A stretch of 15,010 bases of DNA, from the NCBI GenBank assembly GCA_017435025.1, contig JAFSFU010000225.1:1-15010 (forward strand), written 5' to 3'. The notes under the pieces were generated by a model. That model saw only the letters and a program-made list of their open reading frames with translations, made no database searches and had not been told where the DNA came from. Source of the stretch: Lachnospiraceae bacterium (lineage in GTDB: Bacteria; Bacillota_A; Clostridia; Lachnospirales; Lachnospiraceae). Positions within the stretch are counted from its first letter, which is position 1. Each line of letters opens with the position of its first letter. Shown in pieces: positions 1 to 7,543 of the stretch. Both the position numbers and the translations under genes were made by a program.

Positions 1-450
1 CTTGCATGGCTTTGCCCGTTCCTCTATCTGGCAACGACCATGGGAAGTGTCTTAAACGGACTCGGGAAAACCAATATCACATTCCTCCATAATTTCACTG
101 CACTCTCCATCCGACTTCTCTTCGTTTTCTTCGGAATTCCATGCTGCGGAATCCTTGCATACCTCTGGGGAATGCTGGCTTCCGAGATTCTTTTGGTGAT
201 AATGCATGCATGCTCCCTGCGGAAACTGACTGCATGTTCCTATGATGCATGGAATGCACTGGTAAAACCTGTGTGTTGTCTGCTGACATCCCTTGGCATT
301 TACCGCTTATTTCCTGAGTCGCAGTTTCTTTTGCCGGGATTTCCTGCATTTCTTCGGTTAGGCATGCGGATCGGTGTAGTCTGTGTCTGTTATGTATTGC
401 TATTACTTCTGCTGCCGAATCGTTCCGTTTATACATCCTCTAACGATTAA
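1..450 (+). CDS. SpoVB/MATE-like lipid or polysaccharide flippase, C-terminal part
   Basis: The reading frame is open from base 1 (it begins LAWLCPFLYLATTMGS) to a TAA at 448-450, so only the last 149 residues are visible and the start lies outside the window. The piece is very hydrophobic, with about four membrane segments. The stretch FLYLATT..SVLNGLGKTN, followed by an IRLLFVFFGIP segment and a GMLASEILL segment, resembles the C-terminal half of the MOP/MATE-type flippases annotated as stage V sporulation protein B or polysaccharide biosynthesis proteins in Clostridia. Those proteins move lipid-linked precursors across the membrane. Family assignment is by resemblance only; the substrate, and whether it is SpoVB itself, cannot be told from this fragment. 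It is the only plus-strand gene and ends just before a terminator. Confidence 0.6.
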   Translation, partial: LAWLCPFLYLATTMGSVLNGLGKTNITFLHNFTALSIRLLFVFFGIPCCGILAYLWGMLASEILLVIMHACSLRKLTACSYDAWNALVKPVCCLLTSLGIYRLFPESQFLLPGFPAFLRLGMRIGVVCVCYVLLLLLLPNRSVYTSSND

Positions 451-451
451 A

Positions 452-483
452 GGTATCGTGCGATCAACACGATACCCTTTTTT
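452..483 (+). terminator. Rho-independent terminator of the flippase gene
   Basis: A perfect 9-base stem (GGTATCGTG at 452-460 and CACGATACC at 468-476) with a 7-base loop is followed by one C and six T. It lies 1 base after the flippase stop codon. The AAA before the stem can pair with the T run, so it may also act on minus-strand transcripts, but the T tract on that side (TTTAAT) is weak. The converging 351-residue gene ends inside the loop. Confidence 0.85.
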
Positions 484-1519
484 CTATGCCCTCGACATCC
501 CTGGCAATCCAGCTGCGATTGCCTTTTCTCTTAAAAAATCCCGCATTCAGCAGTTGTGCATGTTTTTTCTTTCGTTTTGGAACCTCCGATACCATATACT
601 GGATCTTAAAATCGTAGTGATCGTACTCCATGATCGTAAACGGGTGCTCTTCCATTGCCAAAATCTGCAAAGTTCCCTTTTGGAACAGCGGATAAACTCC
701 AGAAAAACCACGTTCTCTCAAAACCAGCTCTGCCCGGTCGCGCATTTGCTGTATCTTTGCATCCATCGTCTCCGAATATGATCTTTCCGGATACTGACCG
801 GCTGCCGTCTCCACCTTTTTAAACAGAAGCTGATACAGTGCATTTCTTCCCGGCCGCATCATCATCCGAATGATTCTCCGATCCAAAATACCTTTCAGTA
901 TTTTCAGTCGATACCAGCTAAGCATCCGCATCATTGTGCGGTCCCCTGCCTCAAAAGCCAGATTTCGCATACAATCCACACCACTTTGACTGTTTTTATA
1001 ATACTCATCCAGAGAATCGTGAATCGGTGAAAAATACCGGAACGGAGCGAATTCCATCAAAGGCAGCAAAGCAAGCTCCTCTGCATTGCATACATGATCG
1101 CCCATGTAATTATATTTATCATGCATGGTACCGATCATATATACCAAGCGCCTCCAATGCTCCTGACCCTCAATCCAAAAGTGACCGATCCGGTCATAGC
1201 GGAAGCATTTCAATTCCTGAAAAGCATCTTCAAACCATACCGTAAATACATTAATCGTTCCCTGACGAAAAATCAAAGCCGAATCACCTTTTTCTGTCAC
1301 CAGTTCCACATGCATCTCTTCTTTTATATCCTGAACATAATTTCCCGTCATACGTCCGTTTTGAAGCAAAAGAAAGCATTCGAGGGCATCATTCATCATA
1401 TATGGAATATAGTAGTCGCATCTTCCGCATTCTTTTTTCTGTGCATGTGATTCGAACGCATCGCAGGAAATGATTTCGTTTAAATAGCCTTGTAATTCCT
1501 CATTCGTTATCCTTCTCAC
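464..1519 (-). CDS. Protein of unknown function downstream of sbcC (possibly DUF3878-like)
   Basis: 351 residues, soluble, with no signal peptide or clear membrane segment. I do not firmly recognise it; length and character would fit the DUF3878 group of gut Clostridia, but this is a guess from memory. It starts with GTG at 1517-1519. That choice is supported by AAGGAG (1528-1533) 8 bases upstream. Visible features are an acidic N-terminal half rich in Phe, Trp and Tyr, a Cys pair C31-x2-C34, a basic middle (RLKILKGILDRRIIRMMMRPGR), and a basic C-terminal tail. The start lies 12 bases after the sbcC stop, so it is very likely the last gene of the apt-sbcDC transcript. Its last codons (V, S, C, stop) are encoded by the right arm and loop of the terminator at 452-483. 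A link to DNA repair is suggested only by position. Confidence 0.85.
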   Translation of the reverse strand: MRRITNEELQGYLNEIISCDAFESHAQKKECGRCDYYIPYMMNDALECFLLLQNGRMTGNYVQDIKEEMHVELVTEKGDSALIFRQGTINVFTVWFEDAFQELKCFRYDRIGHFWIEGQEHWRRLVYMIGTMHDKYNYMGDHVCNAEELALLPLMEFAPFRYFSPIHDSLDEYYKNSQSGVDCMRNLAFEAGDRTMMRMLSWYRLKILKGILDRRIIRMMMRPGRNALYQLLFKKVETAAGQYPERSYSETMDAKIQQMRDRAELVLRERGFSGVYPLFQKGTLQILAMEEHPFTIMEYDHYDFKIQYMVSEVPKRKKKHAQLLNAGFFKRKGNRSWIARDVEGIEKRVSC

Positions 1520-1527
1520 AGCAATGA

Positions 1528-1533
1528 CTCCTT
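1528..1533 (-). promoter_or_regulatory. Ribosome binding site of the 351-residue gene, overlapping the sbcC stop
   Basis: On the minus strand AAGGAG lies 8 bases before the GTG start. Its first two bases are part of the sbcC stop codon TAA (1532-1534). This decides the GTG start and suggests that ribosomes ending sbcC restart here. Confidence 0.7.
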
Positions 1534-4180
1534 AAAAATTCCACGATACCAGACTGCCCTCCTCACTTCTGGTGACAGTCAGTTTTCTTTCAATACTGTC
1601 CTTCAGCGCATCCACGTGAGAGATAATTCCTACCAACCGGTCATCCCCGGCCAGATCACTCAATACGCGAATTGCCTGCTCTCTCGTCGCATCGTCCAAG
1701 GCGCCAAATCCTTCATCCACAAACATGGATTCCAGTCGGATTGCTCCCGCCTGGCTCTGCACCACATCGGAAAGTCCCAGCGCCAATGCCAAAGACGCCA
1801 GGAAAGATTCTCCTCCTGACAGAGTCTTCACATCACGTTCTTTTCCGGTCGCCAAAAGATAGACATTTAACTCAAGCCCCGCTGCACCTACCATTCCGGA
1901 TTCTTCCAACGGACGGCTTTTCAATTTCATTCTCCCGTTGGTAAATGTCAAAAATCTCCGGTTGGCCGCTGCCAGTATCTTTTCAAAATACTGTCTCTGC
2001 ACATATGTTTCAAAATCCAGGCGAATCTGACCTTTCGTTCTTCCTGCTGCAACCTGCCACAACCCGTCATACTGCAAATACTGTTCTTTCAGCTGTCCAA
2101 AATTCTTTTCTTCTATCTCTAAATTTTTCTGAATCACGGCATTATTCTTTAATCTTGCCGACACATCCTCTTTGCAGGTCTGCATCGCTTTTCGGTCATG
2201 CTCCCACTGCGCCAGCTTTTCATCCAAACCGGTCAAATCGGTATACGTTTTGCCTTCGGACTGCCCCTCCATCGTCTGTACCGATATCCTGGCTTCCGTC
2301 AGTTCGGCAAAATACCGTTCATTTTTCATTCTAACCAGCTCAAACTCCCGCTGACTCTTCCACCTGGAAACATGCATCTCATAAACCGCCTCATTTTCAA
2401 ATCCGGCACCGGCACATGCATCTGCAAACCGTTCTGTTGACTCTTCCAAAATTTCTTTGCATCTGCGAACTTCCTGCCTGTCTTTTTCCAGATTTATGAT
2501 CAGTCGTTCCGCCTGTTCCGCTGTATGAATCATCTTTTCAAGGATTTTCCGTCGTTCCATCGGTTCTTCCGGAATCTCTCTTTCCGCCTCGTTTATCTGT
2601 CGAAGCGCTTCTTCTGCTCTTGCCCTCTGCGTTTGAATCTCCAGGCTCATGCGCTCGCACTCGGATCGCCATTTCTCCCAATCATCCCGCGCCCGATTCA
2701 CCTGTATCTCTGTGACTGCATCATCACTCATTTTTGCAGGTGATGGATGATCCAGTGATCCGCAAACCGGACATGGATTCCCCGGTATCAAACGCTCACT
2801 GGCCAAAATTCCCGCCTGTTCACACAAAAAACGATCCTGCAATTCTCCGTATCGATTTCCTGCCGCCTTCATCGCTTCCAGTTTCTGTTTCAGATGCTTC
2901 TTCTGTTTTTCACATTCTGCCAGCATCCGCTCCGCATCCCGTCGACGTCGTCCAAGCTCCAGTTTCCTGCCGCAAGCCGTTTCAAGATGAACCATCTCGG
3001 CTTTCCAATCAGAAATTACCGGCATCCATTCCTTGTTCCCAGTATTTCCTGTCAGACGTTCCCATCCTTTTCCATCGCTGAATGTTTGGTAGCGTTCACC
3101 GAATATTTTTTCGATCTCTTCCAATTCCTTTTGGGCACGGTCCGTATCTTGTTTTCCAATTTCGTATTGATATTCTGCTGATTTTTTCCTCAGACTGGCC
3201 GCTTGCATTTGATCTGCAAAACTTTTTATTCCATAGGCCTTTTGTGTCAGTTCGATCTGTCTCTTTTCTTCCTGATGCATCGAAAGCTCTGTTTCCTTCA
3301 GTTCGAGCAATTCTCTGGCTTTCTCGCACGATGCAAGAAGATCATTATCTTTTTTCGCTGCGGTTCTTTGCTCTAGGAGACTATGATACTGTTCCTCAAT
3401 GTGAGTAATTTTCTTTTGCAGTTCGCACAGCAATGCTTCATCCATGCTTTTTGCATTCTGTAGAAGGCGCTCTATCTGAGGAATGTTTTGTGCCTCCCAT
3501 TGATCGTAAGCGGTCTGAACTTCCAGACCATCCGGCAAACGAATCCCCCGGATATACGCCTTGATTCGTTCTTCCGTACCGCTGATCTGTTCCTTTAACG
3601 CTTTTCGCCGTTCACCAAGTTCGATCTCCACCTGACGGTAGATTCCTGTATGAAAAATCGTAGAAAAAATCTTTTTTCGATCCTCCGATTTTGCATGCAG
3701 AAGCCGCAGGAAATCTCCCTGCGCGATCATTGCGATCTGGGTAAACTGCTCACGGTCGATTCCCATGATCTCACAAAGCTTTTTATCGGTTTCCTTTAAT
3801 TTTCCGCGGAAAGCAGTTCCGTCCGGCATGGTAAGCTCTACCGTCGCCGGTGCCTTCACAAAGCCGGTTCCACGCTTTTTCTCGCGCATATATTCCGGAG
3901 TGCGGCGAACCGTGTAGATCGAACCTCGATATGAGAAGGTCAATTCTACATACGTTTCATCATTAGCGGATGCAAACTGGCTTCGCATCATTTTTCCGTC
4001 GCGCTTTCCCCCACTGGTTTCCCCGTACAGTGCAAACGTAATTCCATCAAATATGGTTGTTTTTCCTGCTCCCGTATCGCCATTGATCAAAAACAATCCA
4101 TGATCAGCCTTTGTAAAATCAATGATCGTCTTCTTTCCGTAAGATCCAAACGCACACATGGTAAGTTTCAGGGGCTTCAA
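1532..4180 (-). CDS. sbcC: Exonuclease SbcCD, ATPase subunit SbcC
   Basis: SbcC is the Rad50-like SMC ATPase that, with SbcD, opens and trims DNA hairpins and protein-blocked ends in the cytoplasm. The 882 residues show the full layout. The N-terminal ATPase lobe has Walker A GDTGAGKTT at 34-42. A long Glu/Lys/Gln-rich coiled coil carries the zinc hook CPVC at 470-473 in the middle. The C-terminal lobe has the ABC signature LSGGES (787-792), Walker B ending D822-E823 and a switch His at 855 (ISHVD). The start codon is TTG (4178-4180) overlapping the sbcD stop in TTGA; GGAGG (4190-4194) 9 bases upstream supports it. At 882 residues it is shorter than the roughly 1,050-residue E. coli protein, and the difference must lie mainly in the coiled coil. 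The reading frame is intact. Confidence 0.97.
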   Translation of the reverse strand: MKPLKLTMCAFGSYGKKTIIDFTKADHGLFLINGDTGAGKTTIFDGITFALYGETSGGKRDGKMMRSQFASANDETYVELTFSYRGSIYTVRRTPEYMREKKRGTGFVKAPATVELTMPDGTAFRGKLKETDKKLCEIMGIDREQFTQIAMIAQGDFLRLLHAKSEDRKKIFSTIFHTGIYRQVEIELGERRKALKEQISGTEERIKAYIRGIRLPDGLEVQTAYDQWEAQNIPQIERLLQNAKSMDEALLCELQKKITHIEEQYHSLLEQRTAAKKDNDLLASCEKARELLELKETELSMHQEEKRQIELTQKAYGIKSFADQMQAASLRKKSAEYQYEIGKQDTDRAQKELEEIEKIFGERYQTFSDGKGWERLTGNTGNKEWMPVISDWKAEMVHLETACGRKLELGRRRRDAERMLAECEKQKKHLKQKLEAMKAAGNRYGELQDRFLCEQAGILASERLIPGNPCPVCGSLDHPSPAKMSDDAVTEIQVNRARDDWEKWRSECERMSLEIQTQRARAEEALRQINEAEREIPEEPMERRKILEKMIHTAEQAERLIINLEKDRQEVRRCKEILEESTERFADACAGAGFENEAVYEMHVSRWKSQREFELVRMKNERYFAELTEARISVQTMEGQSEGKTYTDLTGLDEKLAQWEHDRKAMQTCKEDVSARLKNNAVIQKNLEIEEKNFGQLKEQYLQYDGLWQVAAGRTKGQIRLDFETYVQRQYFEKILAAANRRFLTFTNGRMKLKSRPLEESGMVGAAGLELNVYLLATGKERDVKTLSGGESFLASLALALGLSDVVQSQAGAIRLESMFVDEGFGALDDATREQAIRVLSDLAGDDRLVGIISHVDALKDSIERKLTVTRSEEGSLVSWNF

Positions 4181-5340
4181 TTGCGCTCACCTCCCAATGC
4201 TTTCATAACCTCTCGCATGAGTTCTTCCTGTTCTTTGCACATCCCGGTGCCGCGCATCTGTACATAAAAATCTCCAAACAATTCCAGGATGCTCTTCTTT
4301 TCTTCTCTTATAACCGGCTCCTGCATTTCCATCTTCGTCCGGCTGTTTTCCACATGCCACTCCAGCAGATTAGGGTATGCCTGTGCCAATGCCACTCCCG
4401 GTTCATACAATTCCTCTTCATCGGTCAGGGTTACACTCACATAATCTTTCGGATCTGCTTCTGCTAACGTCTCCGGTGCAGTCAGAACTTGTAAAGTTCC
4501 CTGAATTTTCCGAACATCATGAAGCGGCCGGAGCGGCAGCGCTTCTATCGTCAGCTCACCTTTTTCCCCGATGACTGCCTCCGTCACAGATTTATCCCAT
4601 CCAGCTTCAGAAATCGAATATTTTAGCGGGGAACCGCAATAACGGATATGTCGTTCTCCGACACTTTGCGGGCGGTGAATGTGTCCGGCTGCCACATAGT
4701 CAAATGCAGCAGCCACAGAGGCATCAATATTATCCTGACCTCCCACATGAACCGTTTCAGAATCGGATCGTTCCGGCTCTTTTCCGTTTCCTGTAAAAAA
4801 CTGATGGCACAGAAGAATATTTCTGCCTGAAAAATCCGGTTTTGACCTCTCGAGCAACTGTTTCATCGCATCCTCGTATGATTTCACCTCTTCCATTCCC
4901 GGAATTTCCCGCAAAAAGGACGGTCTAAAAAACGGCAATAACCAGATGGTCACATCTCCGTACCGGTCCTGTATTTTCACCTTTTTGATCTCCGGCTCCT
5001 CCCGGTTCGGTGTACAGCCCGCAATATGAATTTTGTGCTCAGCAAACAGACGGCTTCCATACGAAAGCCGTTCCTGAGAGTCATGGTTGCCACTGATCAT
5101 ACAGACTACAGGTCCATCCTCCATTGCAAATAACCCGGTCAAAAAATCATCCACAAGTGTTACTGCCTCCCCACTGGGTATCGATTTATCATAGATATCT
5201 CCTGCAAGCAGAATCACATCCGGCTTTCTCTCGTGAACCATTTCCAAAATTTGCTTTAAAATAAATTTCTGATCTTCCAACAGCGAAAATCCATGCAGCT
5301 GCTTGCCGATATGCAGATCGGAAAGATGAAAAAACTTCAT
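4177..5340 (-). CDS. sbcD: Exonuclease SbcCD, nuclease subunit SbcD
   Basis: SbcD is the Mre11-type, Mn-dependent phosphodiesterase that partners SbcC. The 387 residues begin with the metallophosphoesterase core: D8-L-H10 (SDLHIG), GD48IYD, GN85H86D, H179 (LLCHQFF) and AAGH220IH222. All expected metal and catalytic ligands are present. The length matches the family. A capping and SbcC-binding C-terminal region follows from about residue 270. The ATG at 5338-5340 has AGGAGC 5 bases upstream, overlapping the stop codon of the 76-residue gene. The 3' end overlaps sbcC by 4 bases, which fits equal production of a two-subunit complex. Confident by motif and by pairing with sbcC. Confidence 0.97.
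   Translation of the reverse strand: MKFFHLSDLHIGKQLHGFSLLEDQKFILKQILEMVHERKPDVILLAGDIYDKSIPSGEAVTLVDDFLTGLFAMEDGPVVCMISGNHDSQERLSYGSRLFAEHKIHIAGCTPNREEPEIKKVKIQDRYGDVTIWLLPFFRPSFLREIPGMEEVKSYEDAMKQLLERSKPDFSGRNILLCHQFFTGNGKEPERSDSETVHVGGQDNIDASVAAAFDYVAAGHIHRPQSVGERHIRYCGSPLKYSISEAGWDKSVTEAVIGEKGELTIEALPLRPLHDVRKIQGTLQVLTAPETLAEADPKDYVSVTLTDEEELYEPGVALAQAYPNLLEWHVENSRTKMEMQEPVIREEKKSILELFGDFYVQMRGTGMCKEQEELMREVMKALGGERN
4187..4195 (-). promoter_or_regulatory. Ribosome binding site deciding the TTG start of sbcC
   Basis: GGGAGGTGA on the minus strand lies inside the last codons of sbcD, with 9 bases between GGAGG and the TTG start of sbcC. It is a near-perfect match to the 16S anti-SD. No ATG or GTG start is better placed, so sbcC is very probably read from TTG. 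Confidence 0.75.
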
Positions 5341-5345
5341 ATTTT

Positions 5346-5352
5346 GCTCCTA
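5346..5352 (-). promoter_or_regulatory. Ribosome binding site of sbcD overlapping an upstream stop codon
   Basis: TAGGAGC on the minus strand combines the TAG stop of the 76-residue gene (5350-5352) with the AGGAGC site of sbcD, 5 bases before its ATG. The layout favours translational coupling. Confidence 0.65.
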
Positions 5353-5580
5353 TTCATCGAACGCAACCGTCACATAGTATCCGCGATCATTCTGAATGAT
5401 CGATTTCACCACTCCCTGACGACTTTTCAGCCTTTCATTGAATTTGAACAGACCGGACATCGCAACTGCTGGTTCAATCATATAGTTTACATTGATCGGG
5501 GTTACGGACTCGCTGACCTCCACCGTCTGCCCTTCTTCCACTAACCCGGGACGTTCCATTTTAAATACGATCTCTCTCAT
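5350..5580 (-). CDS. Small protein of unknown function between apt and sbcD
   Basis: 76 residues with no signal peptide or membrane segment. I do not recognise a family. The N-terminal half has alternating hydrophobic residues with many Val and Glu. The C-terminal stretch (RLKSRQGVVKSIIQ, then NDRGYYVTVAFDE) looks like a small beta fold, reminiscent of SH3 or KOW barrels, but this is an impression only. The ATG is at 5578-5580; the upstream AGGGAT is only a weak ribosome binding site, unlike its neighbours. The gene lies 74 bases after apt and 9 bases before sbcD, its stop codon lying inside the sbcD ribosome binding site. That spacing argues it is translated and shares a transcript with sbcDC. 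It is short, so I hold it as likely real rather than certain. Confidence 0.75.
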   Translation of the reverse strand: MREIVFKMERPGLVEEGQTVEVSESVTPINVNYMIEPAVAMSGLFKFNERLKSRQGVVKSIIQNDRGYYVTVAFDE

Positions 5581-5618
5581 TGTCTTACTTATCCCTACTT
5601 TATCTTTCTTATTGAAAT

Positions 5619-5646
5619 GGGGCTCTCTGCCGACCGCAGGAGCCCC
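5619..5646 (-). terminator. Hairpin after apt, possible weak terminator or attenuator
   Basis: Between apt and the 76-residue gene GGGGCT (5619-5624) pairs with AGCCCC (5641-5646). An inner CTGC (5627-5630) pairs with GCAG (5636-5639), with small bulges between the two helices. On the minus strand it is followed by ATTTCAATAAG and not by a T run. It is therefore a poor full terminator; partial termination or 3'-end protection of the apt message is possible. I see no separate strong promoter behind it. Confidence 0.4.
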
Positions 5647-5654
5647 TGTATCAT

Positions 5655-6179
5655 TTATTTTCCTTCGTAAATTAAGGCGGATTCTACATCGTAACCTTCC
5701 AGTTTCTTTCTTCCTTCCAGTCCTGCAAGTTCCATAACGAAGCAGATCTTTACCACCTCGCCGCCAAGCTCTTCGATCAGTTTTGCAATTGCTTCTACTG
5801 TACCGCCTGTTGCGATCAGGTCATCAATGATAACAACTTTCTGACCCGGCTTGATCGCATCCTTATGCAGCTCGATCGTACCTTTTCCATACTCCAGCTC
5901 GTACTCACGGGATACAGTCTCTCTCGGCAGCTTGCCCGGCTTTCTTGCCGGAACAAAGGATTTGTGAAGCTCATAAGCCACCGGTGTACCGAAGATAAAT
6001 CCACGGGACTCTGCACCGACTACCACATCAAACTCCAGGTCTTTCACCATAGCGATCAACTGCTCGATTGCGAGATGAAGTCCATCCGGTTCCTGTAAAA
6101 TAGAGGTAACATCACGGAAAATAATTCCCGGCTCCGGGAAATCCGGAATACTTACTACATAATCTTCTAATTTTTTCAT
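5655..6179 (-). CDS. apt: Adenine phosphoribosyltransferase
   Basis: Apt makes AMP from adenine and PRPP in the cytoplasm (purine salvage). The 174 residues match the usual length. The N-terminal PDFPEPGIIFRD motif (12-23) is characteristic of this family. GAESRGFIFG (55-64) and PARKPGKLP (77-85) form the nucleotide site, and the PRPP loop VVIIDDLIATGGT is at 115-127. The ATG at 6177-6179 is preceded by AAAGGA about 10 bases upstream. A good promoter lies in the 70-base gap before the gene, so apt probably heads a transcript that goes on to sbcDC. In many Firmicutes apt neighbours recJ or relA; here it does not. The frame is intact. Confidence 0.97.
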   Translation of the reverse strand: MKKLEDYVVSIPDFPEPGIIFRDVTSILQEPDGLHLAIEQLIAMVKDLEFDVVVGAESRGFIFGTPVAYELHKSFVPARKPGKLPRETVSREYELEYGKGTIELHKDAIKPGQKVVIIDDLIATGGTVEAIAKLIEELGGEVVKICFVMELAGLEGRKKLEGYDVESALIYEGK

Positions 6180-6209
6180 ATTCCATTCGTCCTTTCCAAA
6201 GATATTCTA

Positions 6210-6238
6210 ATCATAGCATAATTCTAAAAGTATGTCTA
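6210..6238 (-). promoter_or_regulatory. Sigma-A-type promoter for apt
   Basis: On the minus strand TAGACA (6233-6238) is separated by 17 bases from TATGAT (6210-6215). The bases TGC just before the -10 make it an extended -10 element. Both hexamers differ from consensus by one base, and the start would fall about 20 to 25 bases before the apt ATG. A perfect TATAAT at 6238-6243 is an alternative, but only AAAACA sits at its -35 position. Confidence 0.55.
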
Positions 6239-6249
6239 TTATACAGAAT

Positions 6250-6666
6250 TTAACAGGCACTGTTTTTGATCTTTTTCACCTCATCCATAGCCAGCTTTAC
6301 ATACTCACCAAGCGGCAGTTCCGCACATCCAACTACAAAATGCTGACACCGATTTACCGGAATCAGAATTTTTTTGGCATTGCTCTGCCCGATCGCTGTC
6401 GCCATTCTGGGTGTAATCTCACCGAGAAGTGAATCTGCGATCACAATCCCCATCGGTCCGATAATAATATCAGCGGTTCGGCTTCCTACCACAGCAGGGT
6501 TTTCGCCGGTTGCCCCGGCATCTGCCCCGGCCTTTAACATAGCAGCGGTCGCAATACTGTTCGTACCGATCGCCAGAACTTCATCCTCCGGAAATGCAGA
6601 CTTCACCTGCTCCACAATACTTTTTCCCATTCTGCCGCCCTGACCGTCAATAACCATGATCTTCAT
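6250..6666 (-). CDS. DUF3842 family protein
   Basis: 138 residues. I recognise this as the DUF3842 group common in Clostridia. It has an N-terminal Rossmann-like turn VIDGQGGRMGKS (5-16), then GTNSIATAAMLKAGAD, a DIIIGPMGIVIADSLLGEIT core, and a C-terminal LIPVNRC segment followed by H-F-V-V-G-C. The glycine-rich first loop and alternating strands suggest a small nucleotide- or ligand-binding fold, but no enzyme activity is known to me. It has no signal peptide, so it should be cytoplasmic. The ATG at 6664-6666 has AGGAGG 9 bases upstream. It lies 40 bases after nfo with no terminator between, so it probably ends the upstream transcript, while apt has its own promoter just behind it. Confidence 0.88.
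   Translation of the reverse strand: MKIMVIDGQGGRMGKSIVEQVKSAFPEDEVLAIGTNSIATAAMLKAGADAGATGENPAVVGSRTADIIIGPMGIVIADSLLGEITPRMATAIGQSNAKKILIPVNRCQHFVVGCAELPLGEYVKLAMDEVKKIKNSAC
6252..6264. repeat. Short inverted repeat at the DUF3842 stop, upstream of the apt promoter
   Basis: AACAG (6252-6256) and CTGTT (6260-6264) form a 5-base inverted repeat around GCA. It overlaps the stop codon of the DUF3842 gene and lies 13 bases upstream of the apt -35 hexamer. It could be an operator half-site pair or chance; it is too short to decide. Confidence 0.2.
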
Positions 6667-6706
6667 ATGTTACGTCCTCCTACATCAATCGCACGATTTC
6701 ACCGAC

Positions 6707-7537
6707 TCAAATTCTTCTTGATTTCAGCAATTCAATCTCTCGTGCGTAACCATCCAATTCGTTTGGAGTCTCCAGGCAAAACGGCAGATTGCGAAGCGCC
6801 GGATGGTTGATTACGCGTACCATTGCTTCCAAGCCAATATGACCTTCTCCAATCTTTGCATGCCTGTCTTTTCTGGCTCCGCGAGGATTCAGACTATCAT
6901 TTAAATGGATTGCCTTCAATCTGTCAAGTCCGATCACCCGGTCAAACTCTGCCAGGACACCATCCAGATCATTCACAATATCATATCCGCCGTCCCACAC
7001 ATGGCAGGTATCCAGGCAGACACCCATTTTTTCTGTCAGTTCCACACGGTCTAAAATCTCGCGAAGTTCCTCAAATCGGCCTCCGACTTCACTACCCTTT
7101 CCTGCCATCGTCTCAAGCAGAACCGTCGTAGACTGTTCTGCTGTCAAAATCCCATTGAGCATATCTGAGATCAAACGGATTCCCGTTTCCATCCCCTGCT
7201 TCACATGGCTTCCAGGATGGAAATTGTAATAATTTCCCGGAGTATGTTCCAGCCGTTCCAGATCGTTTCTCATGGTCCTCCATGCAAAATCCCTCACCGC
7301 ATCATCAGCCGAACAGCCATTTAGCGTGTATGGCGCATGGGCAACCAGTTTACCAAGCTTCAATTCTTCTTTTTTCTTTAAAAATTCTGTCACATCGTTT
7401 TCATCCAATGCTCTGGCATTTCCGCCCCTCGGGTTCCTGGTAAAAAACTGAAAGGTCGTCGCACCAATCTTTTCTGCATCCTTTGCCATAGGAAAAAAGC
7501 CTTTCGCACAGGAGAGATGACATCCTATATAAAACAT
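6707..7537 (-). CDS. nfo: Deoxyribonuclease IV (endonuclease IV, AP endonuclease)
   Basis: Endonuclease IV cuts DNA 5' of abasic sites and clears blocked 3' ends in base excision repair, using three zinc ions in a TIM barrel. All nine expected metal ligands can be placed: H67, H107, E142, D176, H179, H211, D224, H226 and E256. The family signatures LETMAGKG (141-148), [13 protein letters not shown] (174-186) and [22 protein letters not shown] (211-232, noncontiguous key residues H211, D224, H226) are intact. The length of 276 residues is normal. The ATG at 7535-7537 has AGGAG 6 bases upstream, which overlaps the TAG stop of the permease gene 9 bases away. nfo therefore appears to be the last tightly coupled gene of the two-component/ABC operon, an unusual partner for a repair enzyme. 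Confidence 0.97.
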   Translation of the reverse strand: MFYIGCHLSCAKGFFPMAKDAEKIGATTFQFFTRNPRGGNARALDENDVTEFLKKKEELKLGKLVAHAPYTLNGCSADDAVRDFAWRTMRNDLERLEHTPGNYYNFHPGSHVKQGMETGIRLISDMLNGILTAEQSTTVLLETMAGKGSEVGGRFEELREILDRVELTEKMGVCLDTCHVWDGGYDIVNDLDGVLAEFDRVIGLDRLKAIHLNDSLNPRGARKDRHAKIGEGHIGLEAMVRVINHPALRNLPFCLETPNELDGYAREIELLKSRRI

Positions 7538-7543
7538 GTAATA

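Noticed and set aside
200..215. Run of overlapping ATGCATGC
   Set aside because: Short, inside the flippase coding frame, not repeated in a regular array; looks like codon use rather than a repeat element.
95..436. 113-residue minus-strand open frame opposite the flippase
   Set aside because: Low-complexity Met/His/Arg-rich product and no ribosome binding site; the plus-strand frame is a convincing membrane protein.
6685..6700. AATCG-TG-CGATT palindrome between nfo and the DUF3842 gene
   Set aside because: The loop would be only 2 bases and no T tract follows, so it is not a terminator; probably chance.
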